Made by a program: the position numbers and the translations under genes. Below are positions 53,302 to 64,000 of a stretch of DNA of 64,000 nt, one piece after another. The stretch is from assembly GCA_003260075.1 (NCBI GenBank), contig QLIY01000139.1, positions 160,121-224,120 of the forward strand, read 5' to 3'. The notes beneath the pieces are model-generated. The model was not told the origin of the DNA. It searched no databases and saw nothing but the letters and a program-made list of their open reading frames with translations. Source of the DNA: Phallusia mammillata. Its lineage: Eukaryota; Chordata; Ascidiacea; Phlebobranchia; Ascidiidae. Within the stretch, counting starts at the first letter, position 1, and every line of letters starts with the position of its first letter.

Positions 53302-55993
53302 TTACAGTTTCTTTTCTCCGCAAGGGTAGGAGACATCCCAAAGGTGCTTGCATCTTCCATCGAAATCACAAACAGTGCCTTCTGCGCATAGAAATTCAAA
53401 CGGGTGCTGATTTTCATGGGCGCATATATAGAACGAGTGACAATCACGGAAGAATGGTTGGCCGAGTGTTGCTGTCGCGCAGTCAATTTCTGCAAAAAAA
53501 GGATTATAACTGACTAGAACCACACAGATTGCAAATTCCTCATAATGTAGCTAGGCTAGGCTGCTTTGACTTTAACACACAATCCTATCTTGCTATTTTG
53601 GTTGTCACTATAAAGTACTATAAAACGACATTATGAAACCAAAAAAAACACTTTATTCCAAGTTTTAAAGCTTACAAACTAAGATAAAGACGATTCCGTT
53701 TGAAGTTTATGGTTTACTGCTATTGAAAATTGCAAAAAGACATTTTCCCAGTTTTTACCTGGAGCTGGTTCAGACATTTCAGGTCTGGCCATAGTTGTCG
53801 TGGTTGGTGGTGGCACGGTCGTTGTCGTGGTAACGGTTGCGTCAGATGACGTTTCGGTCGTCGTGGTAACAGGCGCCTCCGTAGTAGATTTAGTAACAGC
53901 GTTGTTGGATACAGTTGTAGTTGCCAGAGGTACTAAACCATCGCTCTGGATGGCGAAATCAGAGCAACCATAGAATTCTTCTTGGTCTCCATAGCCAAGA
54001 CCTTCGCCGTTTTCATCTTTGCCCCAAGAATTGCCTGCAACAAAGCAATAATTTTATAGGCACATTTCAAGTAACTTGACATAGTATTGTTGGCCGGTGA
54101 TAGCCCTGGCGAACAATGACTTTTTTCACATAGTTCGAACAAAGAAGCCCCCGAGGACGAATTCTGATCAGTTTTTTTTATGTCTGTCTGTGGGTTAGGC
54201 GCCCTGGACTGTTCGGCCAAGTTTCCCTTCGCACTAATTTATGATTTTATTGGTGTAGGTTTTATTTTCAGTTTACATGACAAGGATTCACACCTGTGTG
54301 GTATCGCCATTGGAGAACGCACTGCTCACAAGTGACATCAGCAGGGAGCTTGACTGCAAGGTTATGCGTGGCCTGGGCTAACTCAGGATCCTCAGGCAGA
54401 TTCCAGCTAAGGGCCCCATTGACTTCAAGCAAATACCTGGAAGTCAAACAAAACACATATTAATTCATTGGATTAGTAACACAATGCTTGCTATAAGGGA
54501 ATATAACATTTAAACGGGACAAATGACATTCATCCAGTGGTGGGATTCAGCTGTTTGCACCAGTTCTAGAAACGTCTCACGAAACATTATGGGATCAGCG
54601 AACCGGTCAACATTACTGGTTAATGTCAATAGACTTTTTGCAACAACACCGGCTAAAAATATGACTTTTGTGATAAAACCGGCTGACATTCATCTGTTAT
54701 GAAACTGCTGCAATTATACTTATTTGATTACAAAAGGTCTGTGCAGAACGTCGTTGCAGTCTGTATCAAGAAACAATTATCAATTGGCCAAATATGACTG
54801 CAAGCTTCCAGGCGAGGGAGATCGAGATTCGCTACAGGTTTTCGAACTCGTCGTCAAAAAACAAATTTGTGATTTTGCGCAAAGTCGTATGATGAACTTT
54901 AGTTACCTGTCTAAGCATTCTTGCGTAATAGGAGCATCAACGTCGTTCCAGGGACACAGACGAAATTCAAAGAAACCTTTGTGTTCAGCCGTTATTTCCA
55001 CAGTAACGTCGATAGTTTGTCCCATTTCAAAGTTTCTAGAACAGAAAACGAAGTTTATTTTACCGTTACCATTTTTTAATGCGAAAAAATTCAAATCAAC
55101 ATTAATGCGACAACTCTTTTGGGTTCTTCGGGCAATTGCATTTTTGCCGACGTTTCGACGTTCTAAACAGGTTGCTTAACCAGAAATACAAATGCCAGAA
55201 GAGCTCTTAAAGGTTGTCTATTGTGACTGGCAGCAACAGCTTATGAATAGAAATGCAACAATTAAGTTACAAAAAAATGTTTTGAGCAATCGGCACAAAC
55301 CTTGTAATAATCCCAAGAGCATACTTTCCTCCCGCTTCGTTTTCCTTTACAGGAGAGTTATAGGGGTCGCCACACACCCCGCATTTACCTCCCTGCTCAA
55401 TTTGGTTCTGAAAAATGCACAAAAATTGAAACATTACATATAGAACAATTTCACGAATCATCATGGAGAATTCATTTCATTGCTATTAAACTGTTTTTAA
55501 GATGAAAATTTGAACCGTTTACAAAACAACTGACTAATGTCTACACAAAAAACATTTAAGTTATATCATGGAACGCCTTCAATGGGCCTGGCGTTCTATG
55601 CGCTACAGAAAGAGTACCATTTACATGTGAAAGAGTTACAAAAAGATGGTCTTTTTACACCGAGCCATACGTTCAAACGCGCCTTAAATAATTTTAAAAC
55701 AAAGTTTTAGTTTACCGCTCTGCCGCCGCAGTTTAGTTCGTTGTCTTGATAGTTGGATTGTATTTTATCGGAGTAAGGTATCAACATTTCATCGGTATCT
55801 TTATACCGCCACATACTAGATCTACTGGGTGGTTGAAGAAGTCTGCCATGAGCATTAACGGATACAGAAAATGCTGCAAAACAAGTTTGAAAATCACAGT
55901 CCAGTTTCATAATGTCTTCACTTAAAATTTTAAAAAGGATAAAAATTGCAACTTACACAAGACAGCCAATAGGGCAAAGTATACTGAAGTCAT
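53302..55993 (-). CDS. LPMO D: AA15-type lytic polysaccharide monooxygenase with CBM14
   Basis: Exons on the minus strand in order: 55993-55957, 55873-55716, 55407-55301, 55035-54907, 54436-54294, 54034-53759, 53489-53302; 345 aa, all introns GT-AG. Signal peptide MTSVYFALLAVLSFSVSVNA, then HGRLLQPPSRSSMWR. The copper-ligand His is in TAEHKGFFEFRLCPW, and the core end is NSWGKDENGEGLGYG with QEEFYGCSDF. The linker is rich in TTT/VTTTTE segments. The CBM14 starts IDCATA with CHSFYICAHE and DGRCKH. The fifth exon is 143 nt, one codon shorter than in the other copies. Its inverted orientation shows that the cluster grew by more than simple tandem duplication. A SINE lies in intron 5 and a MITE in intron 4. 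Confidence 0.9.
54124..54235 (-). repeat. tRNA-related SINE fragment in LPMO D intron 5
   Basis: Same family as 7857-7972: shared GAGGACGAATTCTGATCAG, TTATGTCTGT and TTCGGCCAAGTT. The B-box side is decayed (AGTTCGAACAAAG). Confidence 0.5.
54535..54683 (+). mobile_element. CAGTGGYGGG-family MITE copy in LPMO D intron 4
   Basis: It starts CAGTGGTGGGATTCAGC and shares GATCAGCGAACCGGT, ATTACTGGTTA and AACCGGCT with the copy at 17194-17372. It is flanked by the direct repeat TGACATTCATC (54524-54534 and 54684-54694). The 3' terminal repeat is missing. Confidence 0.65.
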
Positions 55994-56090
55994 GATTTTC
56001 GGAAAAATGTTGTTCTTCGCTTGTCTTGGACGTACTTGCGTTTGCTTCGATTGCTGCGAATGTTCTGCTTGAAACCATTCTGCATCTTGC

Positions 56091-56098
56091 TTTATATA
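56091..56098 (-). promoter_or_regulatory. Candidate TATA box of LPMO D
   Basis: TATATAAA on the minus strand, about 100 nt upstream of the LPMO D ATG. Confidence 0.5.
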
Positions 56099-56099
56099 A

Positions 56100-59000
56100 T
56101 ACTTGCTGCTTTGAAGAGAAAGGGTGGACACCGTATTTGGCATACAAAAGTTTGTTGGTGCGATCCGTATAGCAACGCTTTGCCTTGACGCCAGTATTCG
56201 CTTGTTTGATAAATAATAGCCAAGGAGTGGCTTTTCTCCGGCCGGGAGCCTATTGTCTTGTTTTGATACTGTCTGACAGGCCGAAACCGATGTCAAATGC
56301 CTCGTTACTTGGCTAATGACGGCCAGTCAATAGTATATCCAGAACAGTGACGTAAATATCGGCCGTACCGCGCGTAAACCCAATGTTTGCCAACCTCTGA
56401 TTTAATTGCATTGGACACATTGGCAGTTAGCAAGGTTGAGACAACGCTGTTTGCTTGATGTCTTGACGAGGTGGCGAACGATTGTAATGAGAAACGCTAG
56501 TGTGTGTTCCTGTATCCTTATACGTTAGATGTAACTATTACCTGTCCGACCACAAACAAACAACTGATTACTAAGGCATGGAGTTCACTTTATTGACAGT
56601 CGGGCACTTAAGATTATTTTTTGTGCTTCGATCGAAATGATGTAACCATTATTTTTCATCACAAACACACGTGGTTGCTAAAGGCTGGTACCAAACACTG
56701 TATGGTACCCCATGGTTTTCTGCATGTGAAAACATAAGCGCATAATTCTAAAGAAAATGTTGTATTGTCCATGTGGTACCATGCTTGTGCGTGCAGTACC
56801 ATATGTTGTTTATAGTGTCACTGGTTGCTGAAGGATAGAAAGCTAATTCTTAACAGGGTTGATTCGAATTGAAAAGCAGGATTCATTTTTGCAAAAGGGT
56901 ATTGACAAAAATAGTTTAGGATTCAGTGGTGTGTTTGTGAAGGAACTACTTTAACATTACTTTTACTTTTATTGGCGGTTTTTGGAAGCCAAAAAATAAG
57001 TTATAAATGTCAAGGCGCAAACTTTTTGACAATGGAAACGCAAACTTGGATTGTATTTAAAATTGCATGAGACAGGTCAATTCGAGACACTTTGAGCTTT
57101 ATTGACAATGAAACTTCTCAAATTGAGCTTGTCACTGGCTAAAACCAAACTTATATGGTATTTGGTTAACCACGCCTATTGATTTTCCTTTAGTTAGTGG
57201 GTTGTAACTTTTGCAGCATGGGTAGACTTTCGTTTGAGCCGCGGTATAACCATCGCAAGTAATAAAAAGTATTCTTTTAATTTCATTCGGTTCTACTTGG
57301 ACAAAGCTCGCAATCTTTAAATAAAATCGCGGCCGATTTCAAAGCTATAACATTTGAACAAAACCCATTCGAACTCGACAAGTTATTTGCTGAAAAAAGA
57401 GTTACCAGTGGTTACGTCAAATAACGAAAAAAACATGTTTAAATGCGCCGCGAAGATTGCTGACTTAATTATAAAAGTCGTAGTCTATAACTGGTCAATA
57501 TCAGTTTGATTTGTGGTTTCGTAACAGACAAAATGAAATAAATTGTGGGAACACGGACTTTGGTCTAAGATAAAAGCGTTGGCTTTTGGTCCGGTATGAT
57601 ATTAACAAAAACTGTTTTGCTTCGTCAGCGAAATGAGGCTGTAAAAACGTCAATCACGCTCTTTGTTTAACCTTCGCCCACACAAATATGAATTTTCCAT
57701 AATGGGAGTTCGCGTAGATAAAAAAATAGACTATGAGTGTAACACAACGCTAAACAAACAGTGTTACTAAAGTGAGCAAGTCATTCAGGCCTGTACAATC
57801 AGGTGTATCTGTGGGGCATTTTAATCTGTTATAAGGCCGTGCAGAGTCAATACTTTATGCAGGCTGCACATAACACTAAAACACAAAGACCCTCCGCAAA
57901 ACGATGCAGGGCTTCGTATTATGCTTTTTTCTTGGATACTTCTACATAACTGAGTGCAAACATTTTTTCGCCATGTGACGTTAAGTGTGTGTTTGTCGTC
58001 ACCATTTTTCCACTACGTAGCATAAAAACACAAATCACAAGGTGACGTCATTACGACTGGTATTGCGTAAGTATGACGTATTTCACAAACAAACAACACC
58101 GTTTTTCACAGTAATCTCGAATTTATTAGATCTGCACTGAAACGAAAAGGGGCAGAACAAAAATAGGCACCGCTCCTAAAATAAGTTTATGTATGGTCAA
58201 CAGGTATGTACAGGAATAAAGGAAGTGGCCCTTGGAAGAGAATGAAATAATACCTAAAGCCACACGACTATAACAAAACATTTAAGGCACAAAAAGTAGG
58301 CGTTTTAACACAACATGAAACATGTGGCCGTGTTGAAAAGAGGTTGATTTTCAGCCGTAATTACAAGTCCAGGGTGTTTTTGGTCAAATAGGCATTTGAG
58401 GCTGTTTATCGACCGAATAGGCATTTTATTCATTAAATAACAGAATATAAACACATTTTCAGCTTCGCGCTTGGACGAAATTGCACATAGAGGTAAATTT
58501 TCTGTGCAAACAGAAGCGCCTGAAAATGGGCCACAGAGTGTAATAGACAAGTTTTGATTGGCTGGGCTGCATCTGCGTTTGACCAATCAGGGCTGCTTCG
58601 TCTTCAGTACCCCAACGACATCGAAGACTTTTGAACGATTTTTCACATTGTCAAGATACGCGCAATAGTAGGTTTTGACTTGCATACATAAAGCAACCAT
58701 ACAGAAGATTGTTTCAATGTTATTATCCGAGGGAGATTGAAAATCGACAATTCACGTAACATGTAGATTTTCTATAGCATAGGTTCTAGAAGGCATACAT
58801 GTGAAACCCAGACACTTTCGTATCGACAGCAATCAATCTCACAACGCACGTGCATCTACTTCGTGAACTCAAAAATCGACGAGTTTCCAATTTACTGCAA
58901 TATGATCGACCCCGACCAAAGATTCTTAATCTTTAAGAATACTGTAAGTTCTTCAGCAGTTTTAGCGCTTTATAAAATTGAGTAACCAGTATGCATTTTG

Positions 59001-60223
59001 CTTGTACAATTCATCCGTTTATGTTTATGGGCAAAAAGTTTTATATTTTAGCAAAATTACTGTAAAGATTGACGATAATATTAAAAGTCCTGGTTTAGAA
59101 GATCATGGCAAAATCATATATATCTTTGAATATGTCGAAAGGTTATATTCGACACAAGACTGCCACAGGTTAATTGCAGTATAATGTATACGAGCGATTA
59201 GAAGTTTTAATTACTGCATTGACCTGTGAAGAATCAGAAAAGGCCTTATGTGACTGGTTACTTTTAAAGTACCATTCAAGGATCATACTCCTAAATTCTA
59301 CAGCTCAACGTCGAATAAATAAACATGGTAAAAGCGAAAGAACCATTCACACAAATCACAATCTTTCAAGCGTGCCTATACTGCAAGTTAACGCAGAAAG
59401 AAATCAAACCGACCCATGACGTCACTATGACATCACATGCTCTTGACGTAGGACAGGTGGACGTTTTTACAACACAAGAAAAATCGCAATGTACAATGCA
59501 TAGCTGAGTAGAAGTGGGCTACGGGAGTGACTATAAGACTGGAAGGGATTTTTCGGCTTGGGGCGCAAAATCATTGATGACATCATCGAGAAAGGGCCTC
59601 GTCGTATGGTCACGTGACAAGGAGGTCCTAAAAATCGCATTATTAGCTGGGCTGTTACATATAAAGTGTGCTGCATTAAAATATTAATGTGTAAGTGATA
59701 GGAAAAGGTGATAAACTAGATGTTCTTTCCTTGACAAGAGCAGGGTATGGTTGCATGACGTCACACAAATATGACGTTTAATCGCCGTAATCGCAGCTTT
59801 TGAAAAATTTTACTGCGTTTTAACTTACGGACTTTGTTTACACCTCTGTACATGTTTGTCCAATGTACTGCACATTTAAGTCCAAACACCAAGCAACAAA
59901 AATAGCAATAAACGTTAATGAAAATCCTAATAGTTACGCTCGGCACAGCCATAATGGGACACAGAAGAATCTAAATGACGCATTGCCAAAATTCAGGTAA
60001 TTTCAATTAAACGCGTTCCGGTCAATCGCACATTTAGTTAAACCATTTTGAGATGGTGACTCTTTGTTAAAAAAGCCCGGATAATCGCATATTCAGTACC
60101 ACTGTATAGGGTTTGTCAATCGAAAGGCTGCTTTATGTTCAGAAAAAAATCATTTATTTGCATAAAAGGTTTGACAGTTTGAAATGCGACCAACCTAATA
60201 CGCAGAATACAATAGGTACGTAC
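56100..60223. other. Long spacer between LPMO D and the sortilin-like gene
   Basis: No exon could be supported. Open frames here are short and without recognisable motifs. Three full CRE-type palindromes TGACGTCA occur at 58043-58050, 59417-59424 and 59756-59763. The terminal exon of the sortilin-like gene probably lies in the right part but was not found. Confidence 0.4.
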
Positions 60224-63200
60224 CTCATCGGAATCGTCATGATACGACAACGTCGCTCCATTCTTAGGCTTCATGTTAGCCAGAGAACTTGGATCAACGA
60301 TTACTGCGTCATCATCATCATCAACCAATGAAGAAGTGCCCACTAGAGGGTGCACTGCGGACCCGTTGGCTCGCTTGGCTGCTTCGTTGTCGTCTTGTGC
60401 AAGTGGCGTATATCGTACCCGCAACATACTGTAAAAGAAACAAAAGGGTAAGTACCGACTGGGGTTGACAAAATATAAAGACGGTGTGTTTTTGTGGGCT
60501 GTATTTATCTCAATCCAAGTTGCTTTACAAATATAAGGCAAAATCAAATCAATCATTCAAATTTATTTTGTTTACAGCCCCCTGAAGTTATCGTGTCGAA
60601 AATACAGCTGGCAAAAAGCACGTATAGTTAAAACACATTGTTATCGAAAACGATTTTCCTTAGTTTTCATCGTGTTAATTTCAATCAAGTGCCTAGGAAT
60701 TTTGAGTCTTTATTAAGGTCAAGTTTGACTCCCTTTTTTGAAGTTTTTAATTTGATTTCTCATGGTTTGTTGTTTGCCTTAGCGTTTTTAAACATCCTTA
60801 GCTGTTTTCATGGCGTTGCTTAACGTTCATAATAGAGCCATTCATACATTCCACTGGTCATTCAGTGGTAGCCTTTCTAGCATTTTGGAACAAGGCGAAT
60901 AGTCCAGCCTTCTGTAAGATTCGAACCCACGGCAGTAGTCTAAACATGTGAGGCACCATACTAATAAAACTACACATAGGCTTAAAGGCACATGGCACAT
61001 TTACTGTGGGGTCATTTTCCAAATATAGCTATAGTGCAATCTGCGTATTTATGTCGTGCATTACTTACGTTTTTCTCTTTCTATACAAAAGCACGCCTAG
61101 AGCGACTCCCATCATTATGACAATAATCACAAGGAAGATGACAAGGCCGATATGGCGGCTTGTGTGGCGAGGTGTGTACGATACAAAGTCATTGGGATCA
61201 ACCCCAAACTCTTCATCAATGATCTGTGGCTGCAAAATGATAGGCCTGGTTACAAGTATGCACAAATGATGCTTTACGCCAGTGGTTCCCAACTAGGGGG
61301 TGATTTTGTAATTTGTAGGGGGAATTTGTGTCGCAATCTGGTTGTCTGTGATCTGTGTTAGTTTAATTTCTGTTCTAAGAATTACATTGAAATGTTAAAA
61401 ATTTGTAGGGGGGAATTAGATTTGAATATCGACTAAAAGGGTGCACGGACAAAAAAGGTTGGGAACTACTGCTTTACGCAGAACTATGACAAACGGTTGT
61501 TTGTATTACTATTTGTTAAACGTTGTGTGGAACAAACCAAGTAAGGCAATACTCTCCTTTTAGGTATCCGAATTTATACTGAATTAGTTAGAATTTATTG
61601 TAAGTATGGTTTTAACGGGTAATGTGATGGAATTATACAGCAACTTTTTTGTTTTTGGTCAAAAAATTAATTGCATTTTGTTTTCAATATCAAATTGCAA
61701 TCCATAAATAGCGTAGGTATCCACAACAGTTATTCGGTACAAAGCACGTTTTACCATGTAATAACTAAAAAAATCCATTTATGGGACCTTTTTATAAATA
61801 ATCGTTGCACAAATCGTTTCTATGTGAAGAAGGCATTGCCTTGAACAAAAAAAAAACGATGTTTGTGGTGCCAGAATTTTCTGCGTGTTCGCTGTTTTGT
61901 AGCTCTATTTACATTTCCAGTGAGGAATTCAAGGGACAAAGACAGAAAAATCACAAAAGAACTTTACACAGGCCACAAAGACAGTCTGTACAGTCGTTTA
62001 CCTTTGCACAACTTTTCTTGAGATCTTCAGTTTTGGTATTGGGCTGAACGCCACCCTGGCACTTGTCTCCAGGTATCTTGCGGTAACCCTGTGCACACAA
62101 ACGTTGTAAGCTTCAAAAAGTGGATGCGAGAACACCTCTTATGCACAATACTTGCTAAAAGGCAATCTTTAAAAACGACGTGCCTTTATAGTGGCCTTTG
62201 GTAACTTTAAAACTAAACTTATGGCATTCACTGCACAGTAACACAAAACATACATTACTACAGAGTGGTAGTATTGAGTATGACGATATTTCAATAAGAA
62301 GTGATTCAGACAGTTTAAGTACCTTCGTTTCAATAACTTCCTCTTCGTTATCAATGCAAATGTCCATGTTGGATGTGGCGACTGCCGGGTCTTTCACACA
62401 CATTGACTGGTCGTTGCGAACGTAAGCGTAATCACTAGTTAAAACAAGAAACAACCATAGTTTTAATTTCGCAAAAACAAGGCTGCTTCAATGCAGGGAA
62501 AGGCCAAGTAACAGCAATGTCACATAAAAAGCATATACGGCTACCTAAAATGTGTAACCAAAATTTTAGAGTAGACGAAGAAATACAAAAGTATACCAAA
62601 TGTTCAAAAAATCTGCACACCAAGCTGAGTAAATCTGTTCCATTACCGTTTTGTCACAAATTGGTTCCGTAAAATTTCTTAAATCCCGATTAATTTTCAA
62701 TTTTCAACGTACCATATGTAGTCGCTGTATTGACACGCGCAAGGTTGTCCAACAGGATTATTCACTAGTGTCTGATCGTTAACACACAGACTTCCCTTTG
62801 CTCTGCGGAAATACATCTTCTTTTCACCAAGTAGGCAACCTTCATCGGATAAAGTGTTCGTTTCATGTGCTGTCCATTTCTGATAGTCTTCTCTGCCACC
62901 TGAACGAACACAGTTTGTGCATATTCAGTCACAGAGTTAATTCTTAACATTGTCCCGGAAAGACTCCTGTCGTGAGTTCGAATCCCATCGCAGGGTAGAT
63001 TTTTCTGGCCTACGCCTCGTCCTACGGTGGTAAATGCTTGGTGACCAGGCTGATTCGGTATAGCATTCAATGGGCTGGCGTACTATGATTTATATATGAG
63101 TGTGCCGTGATCGCTGGTCTGCATGGACGCTGCACGACTGATCCCAGTTGTGAAATATTGAGACAGGATAGGCATAATTGTGTCGATACAGCGTTTCATG

Positions 63201-63653
63201 CATGGTCATACATTTTCATTATTTGGATAAGGTCCATAACGATAAGACAGAATTGTATTAGGGTTTTGCACACAAGTATCGGTTCTGTTTTTTTTTATCA
63301 CTTTAAATGGATACCTAAAGAATACTAAAATCACAGGTAAACAGTCCTATAAGGAAAAAAAGGCAGTAATATTGTGTAAAACATTTTTTCTGTTTAGATT
63401 TTTTCTGTTTTTCTGTTATGTCTGATAATGACTGTAGTATCACACACATTATGCTTCATACTTACATGAATCTCCCATTGCTGGTCTAAAGTCAACAGTA
63501 ATTGCCATCCATGAGCCATCTCCACTCCTGTTCCATCCCCATATACTCACATCGGTTGATTTCTCGCCTGGTTCTGCTGATATGCCAGTGATCTGAATCG
63601 GTGTGTCAGTAAACTTGTATGAGTGCCAGCAGTCTCCCTCATCAAAAGAAAAT
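60224..63653 (-). CDS. Sortilin-like Vps10 receptor, 3' part
   Basis: Partial gene. Exons on the minus strand: 63653-63466, 62899-62713, 62434-62323, 62088-62002, 61229-61069, 60428-60224. Sortilins are type I receptors that sort cargo between Golgi, endosomes and surface. Visible in order are the end of the Vps10 beta-propeller ([20 protein letters not shown]), the Cys-rich 10CC region ([46 protein letters not shown]), a stalk, one membrane segment ([23 protein letters not shown]) and a cytosolic tail. The tail has a YTPL tyrosine signal and a HDDSDE acidic cluster. In human sortilin such a cluster is followed by a dileucine; here the exon ends exactly at DSDE with a GTACGT donor, so a last short exon further left is expected. 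The propeller exons lie beyond the window. Confidence 0.88.
60913..60977 (-). repeat. tRNA-related SINE fragment
   Basis: The minus strand reads GGTGCCTCACATGTTTAG and then a B box GGGTTCGAATC. The 5' part is decayed. It lies in the intron before the tail exon of the sortilin-like gene. Confidence 0.4.
61280..61471 (+). mobile_element. Complete hAT-type MITE in an intron of the sortilin-like gene
   Basis: The ends are CAGTGGTTCCCAACT and its near-inverse GGTTGGGAACTACTG. The perfect target-site duplication CTTTACGC lies at 61272-61279 and 61472-61479. The element is 192 bp. Confidence 0.88.
62965..63085 (+). repeat. SINE-like repeat with tRNA B box
   Basis: GAGTTCGAATCCC (62974-62986) is followed by a body with TTTTTCTGGCCTACGCCTC. 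No clear A box. It lies in the intron between two 10CC exons of the sortilin-like gene. Confidence 0.4.
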
Positions 63654-64000
63654 CTATGAAACAAACACATTTTTATGGAAACTGATGATCAATTAAGGCT
63701 AATGTAGTGTTTTAGTTTTAAACTAGAAAAGTGGCTTTCTGATATACTTCAATTTTATATATTCTATACGATATTTACCAATTTACTATACTATACACAA
63801 TTTTATCTACATATATGATTGTTTTTGCATGTAAAAACGAATGGGTCCCCACATACGTGTTTATGCAGATATACGGTAAACCTATGTTGCAGTTATTTTT
63901 AGATTCTTAAGGACAATTTTTTTACAAAGCATTAACTTAACTTTAAAAGTTTTTGTCCGTATTCTTTTTGCATCATTATTGTCATATAATTACAAAAAAT
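63654..64000. other. Right edge, intron of the sortilin-like gene
   Basis: AT-rich, no exon seen. The next upstream exon of the receptor must lie beyond the window. Confidence 0.5.

Overview
This is a eukaryotic, AT-rich, intron-dense window. Every gene is split into short exons with consensus GT-AG introns plus a few GC-AG introns. The gene content (Ly6/uPAR, CCP and vWA modules in one protein, AA15 copper monooxygenases fused to CBM14, a mitochondrial i-AAA protease, a sortilin-like receptor) and the compact introns suggest an invertebrate deuterostome, most likely an ascidian tunicate such as Ciona. The species is inferred, not proven. The ORFs show only exon fragments, so I rebuilt gene models by hand from splice sites, reading phase and comparison between paralogues.

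Region 1 (about 0.3-28.7 kb, + strand) is a tandem array of seven paralogous genes, named here LCV1-LCV7. Each encodes a signal peptide, a cysteine-rich Ly6/uPAR-like module, one CCP/Sushi-like module and a C-terminal von Willebrand A-like domain. Exon lengths and phases are almost invariant (about 140, 96, about 140, 180, 100, 155, 173 and 192-195 nt). LCV3 lacks the Ly6 exons, LCV1 and LCV5 carry the same-sized poly-G frameshift in the CCP exon, LCV2 has a Pro/Arg linker, and LCV7 has lost a Ly6 cysteine. A lone decayed vWA exon lies at 21.7 kb. LCV5 and LCV6 are a recent segmental duplication including introns. I know of no named family with this order of domains; a secreted recognition role is only an inference.

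Region 2 (about 28.7-37.4 kb): a repeat-rich spacer, then a 16-exon YME1L-type mitochondrial AAA metalloprotease (+ strand, 700 aa).

Region 3 (about 37.4-56.0 kb): four AA15-type lytic polysaccharide monooxygenase genes. A, B and C are on +, and D is on - facing C tail to tail. B, C and D add a Thr/Pro linker and a CBM14 chitin-binding domain; A is cut before them by a stop codon. Between B and C an assembly gap is bracketed by a perfect 90-bp inverted repeat, each arm of which carries a complete hammerhead ribozyme motif. This is probably the terminal part of a Penelope-like element.

Region 4 (about 56-64 kb): a long spacer, then the 3' half of a sortilin-like Vps10 receptor gene on the - strand that continues past the window end.

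Several short hAT-type nonautonomous elements with visible 8-bp target-site duplications and tRNA-related SINE fragments are scattered through introns and spacers.
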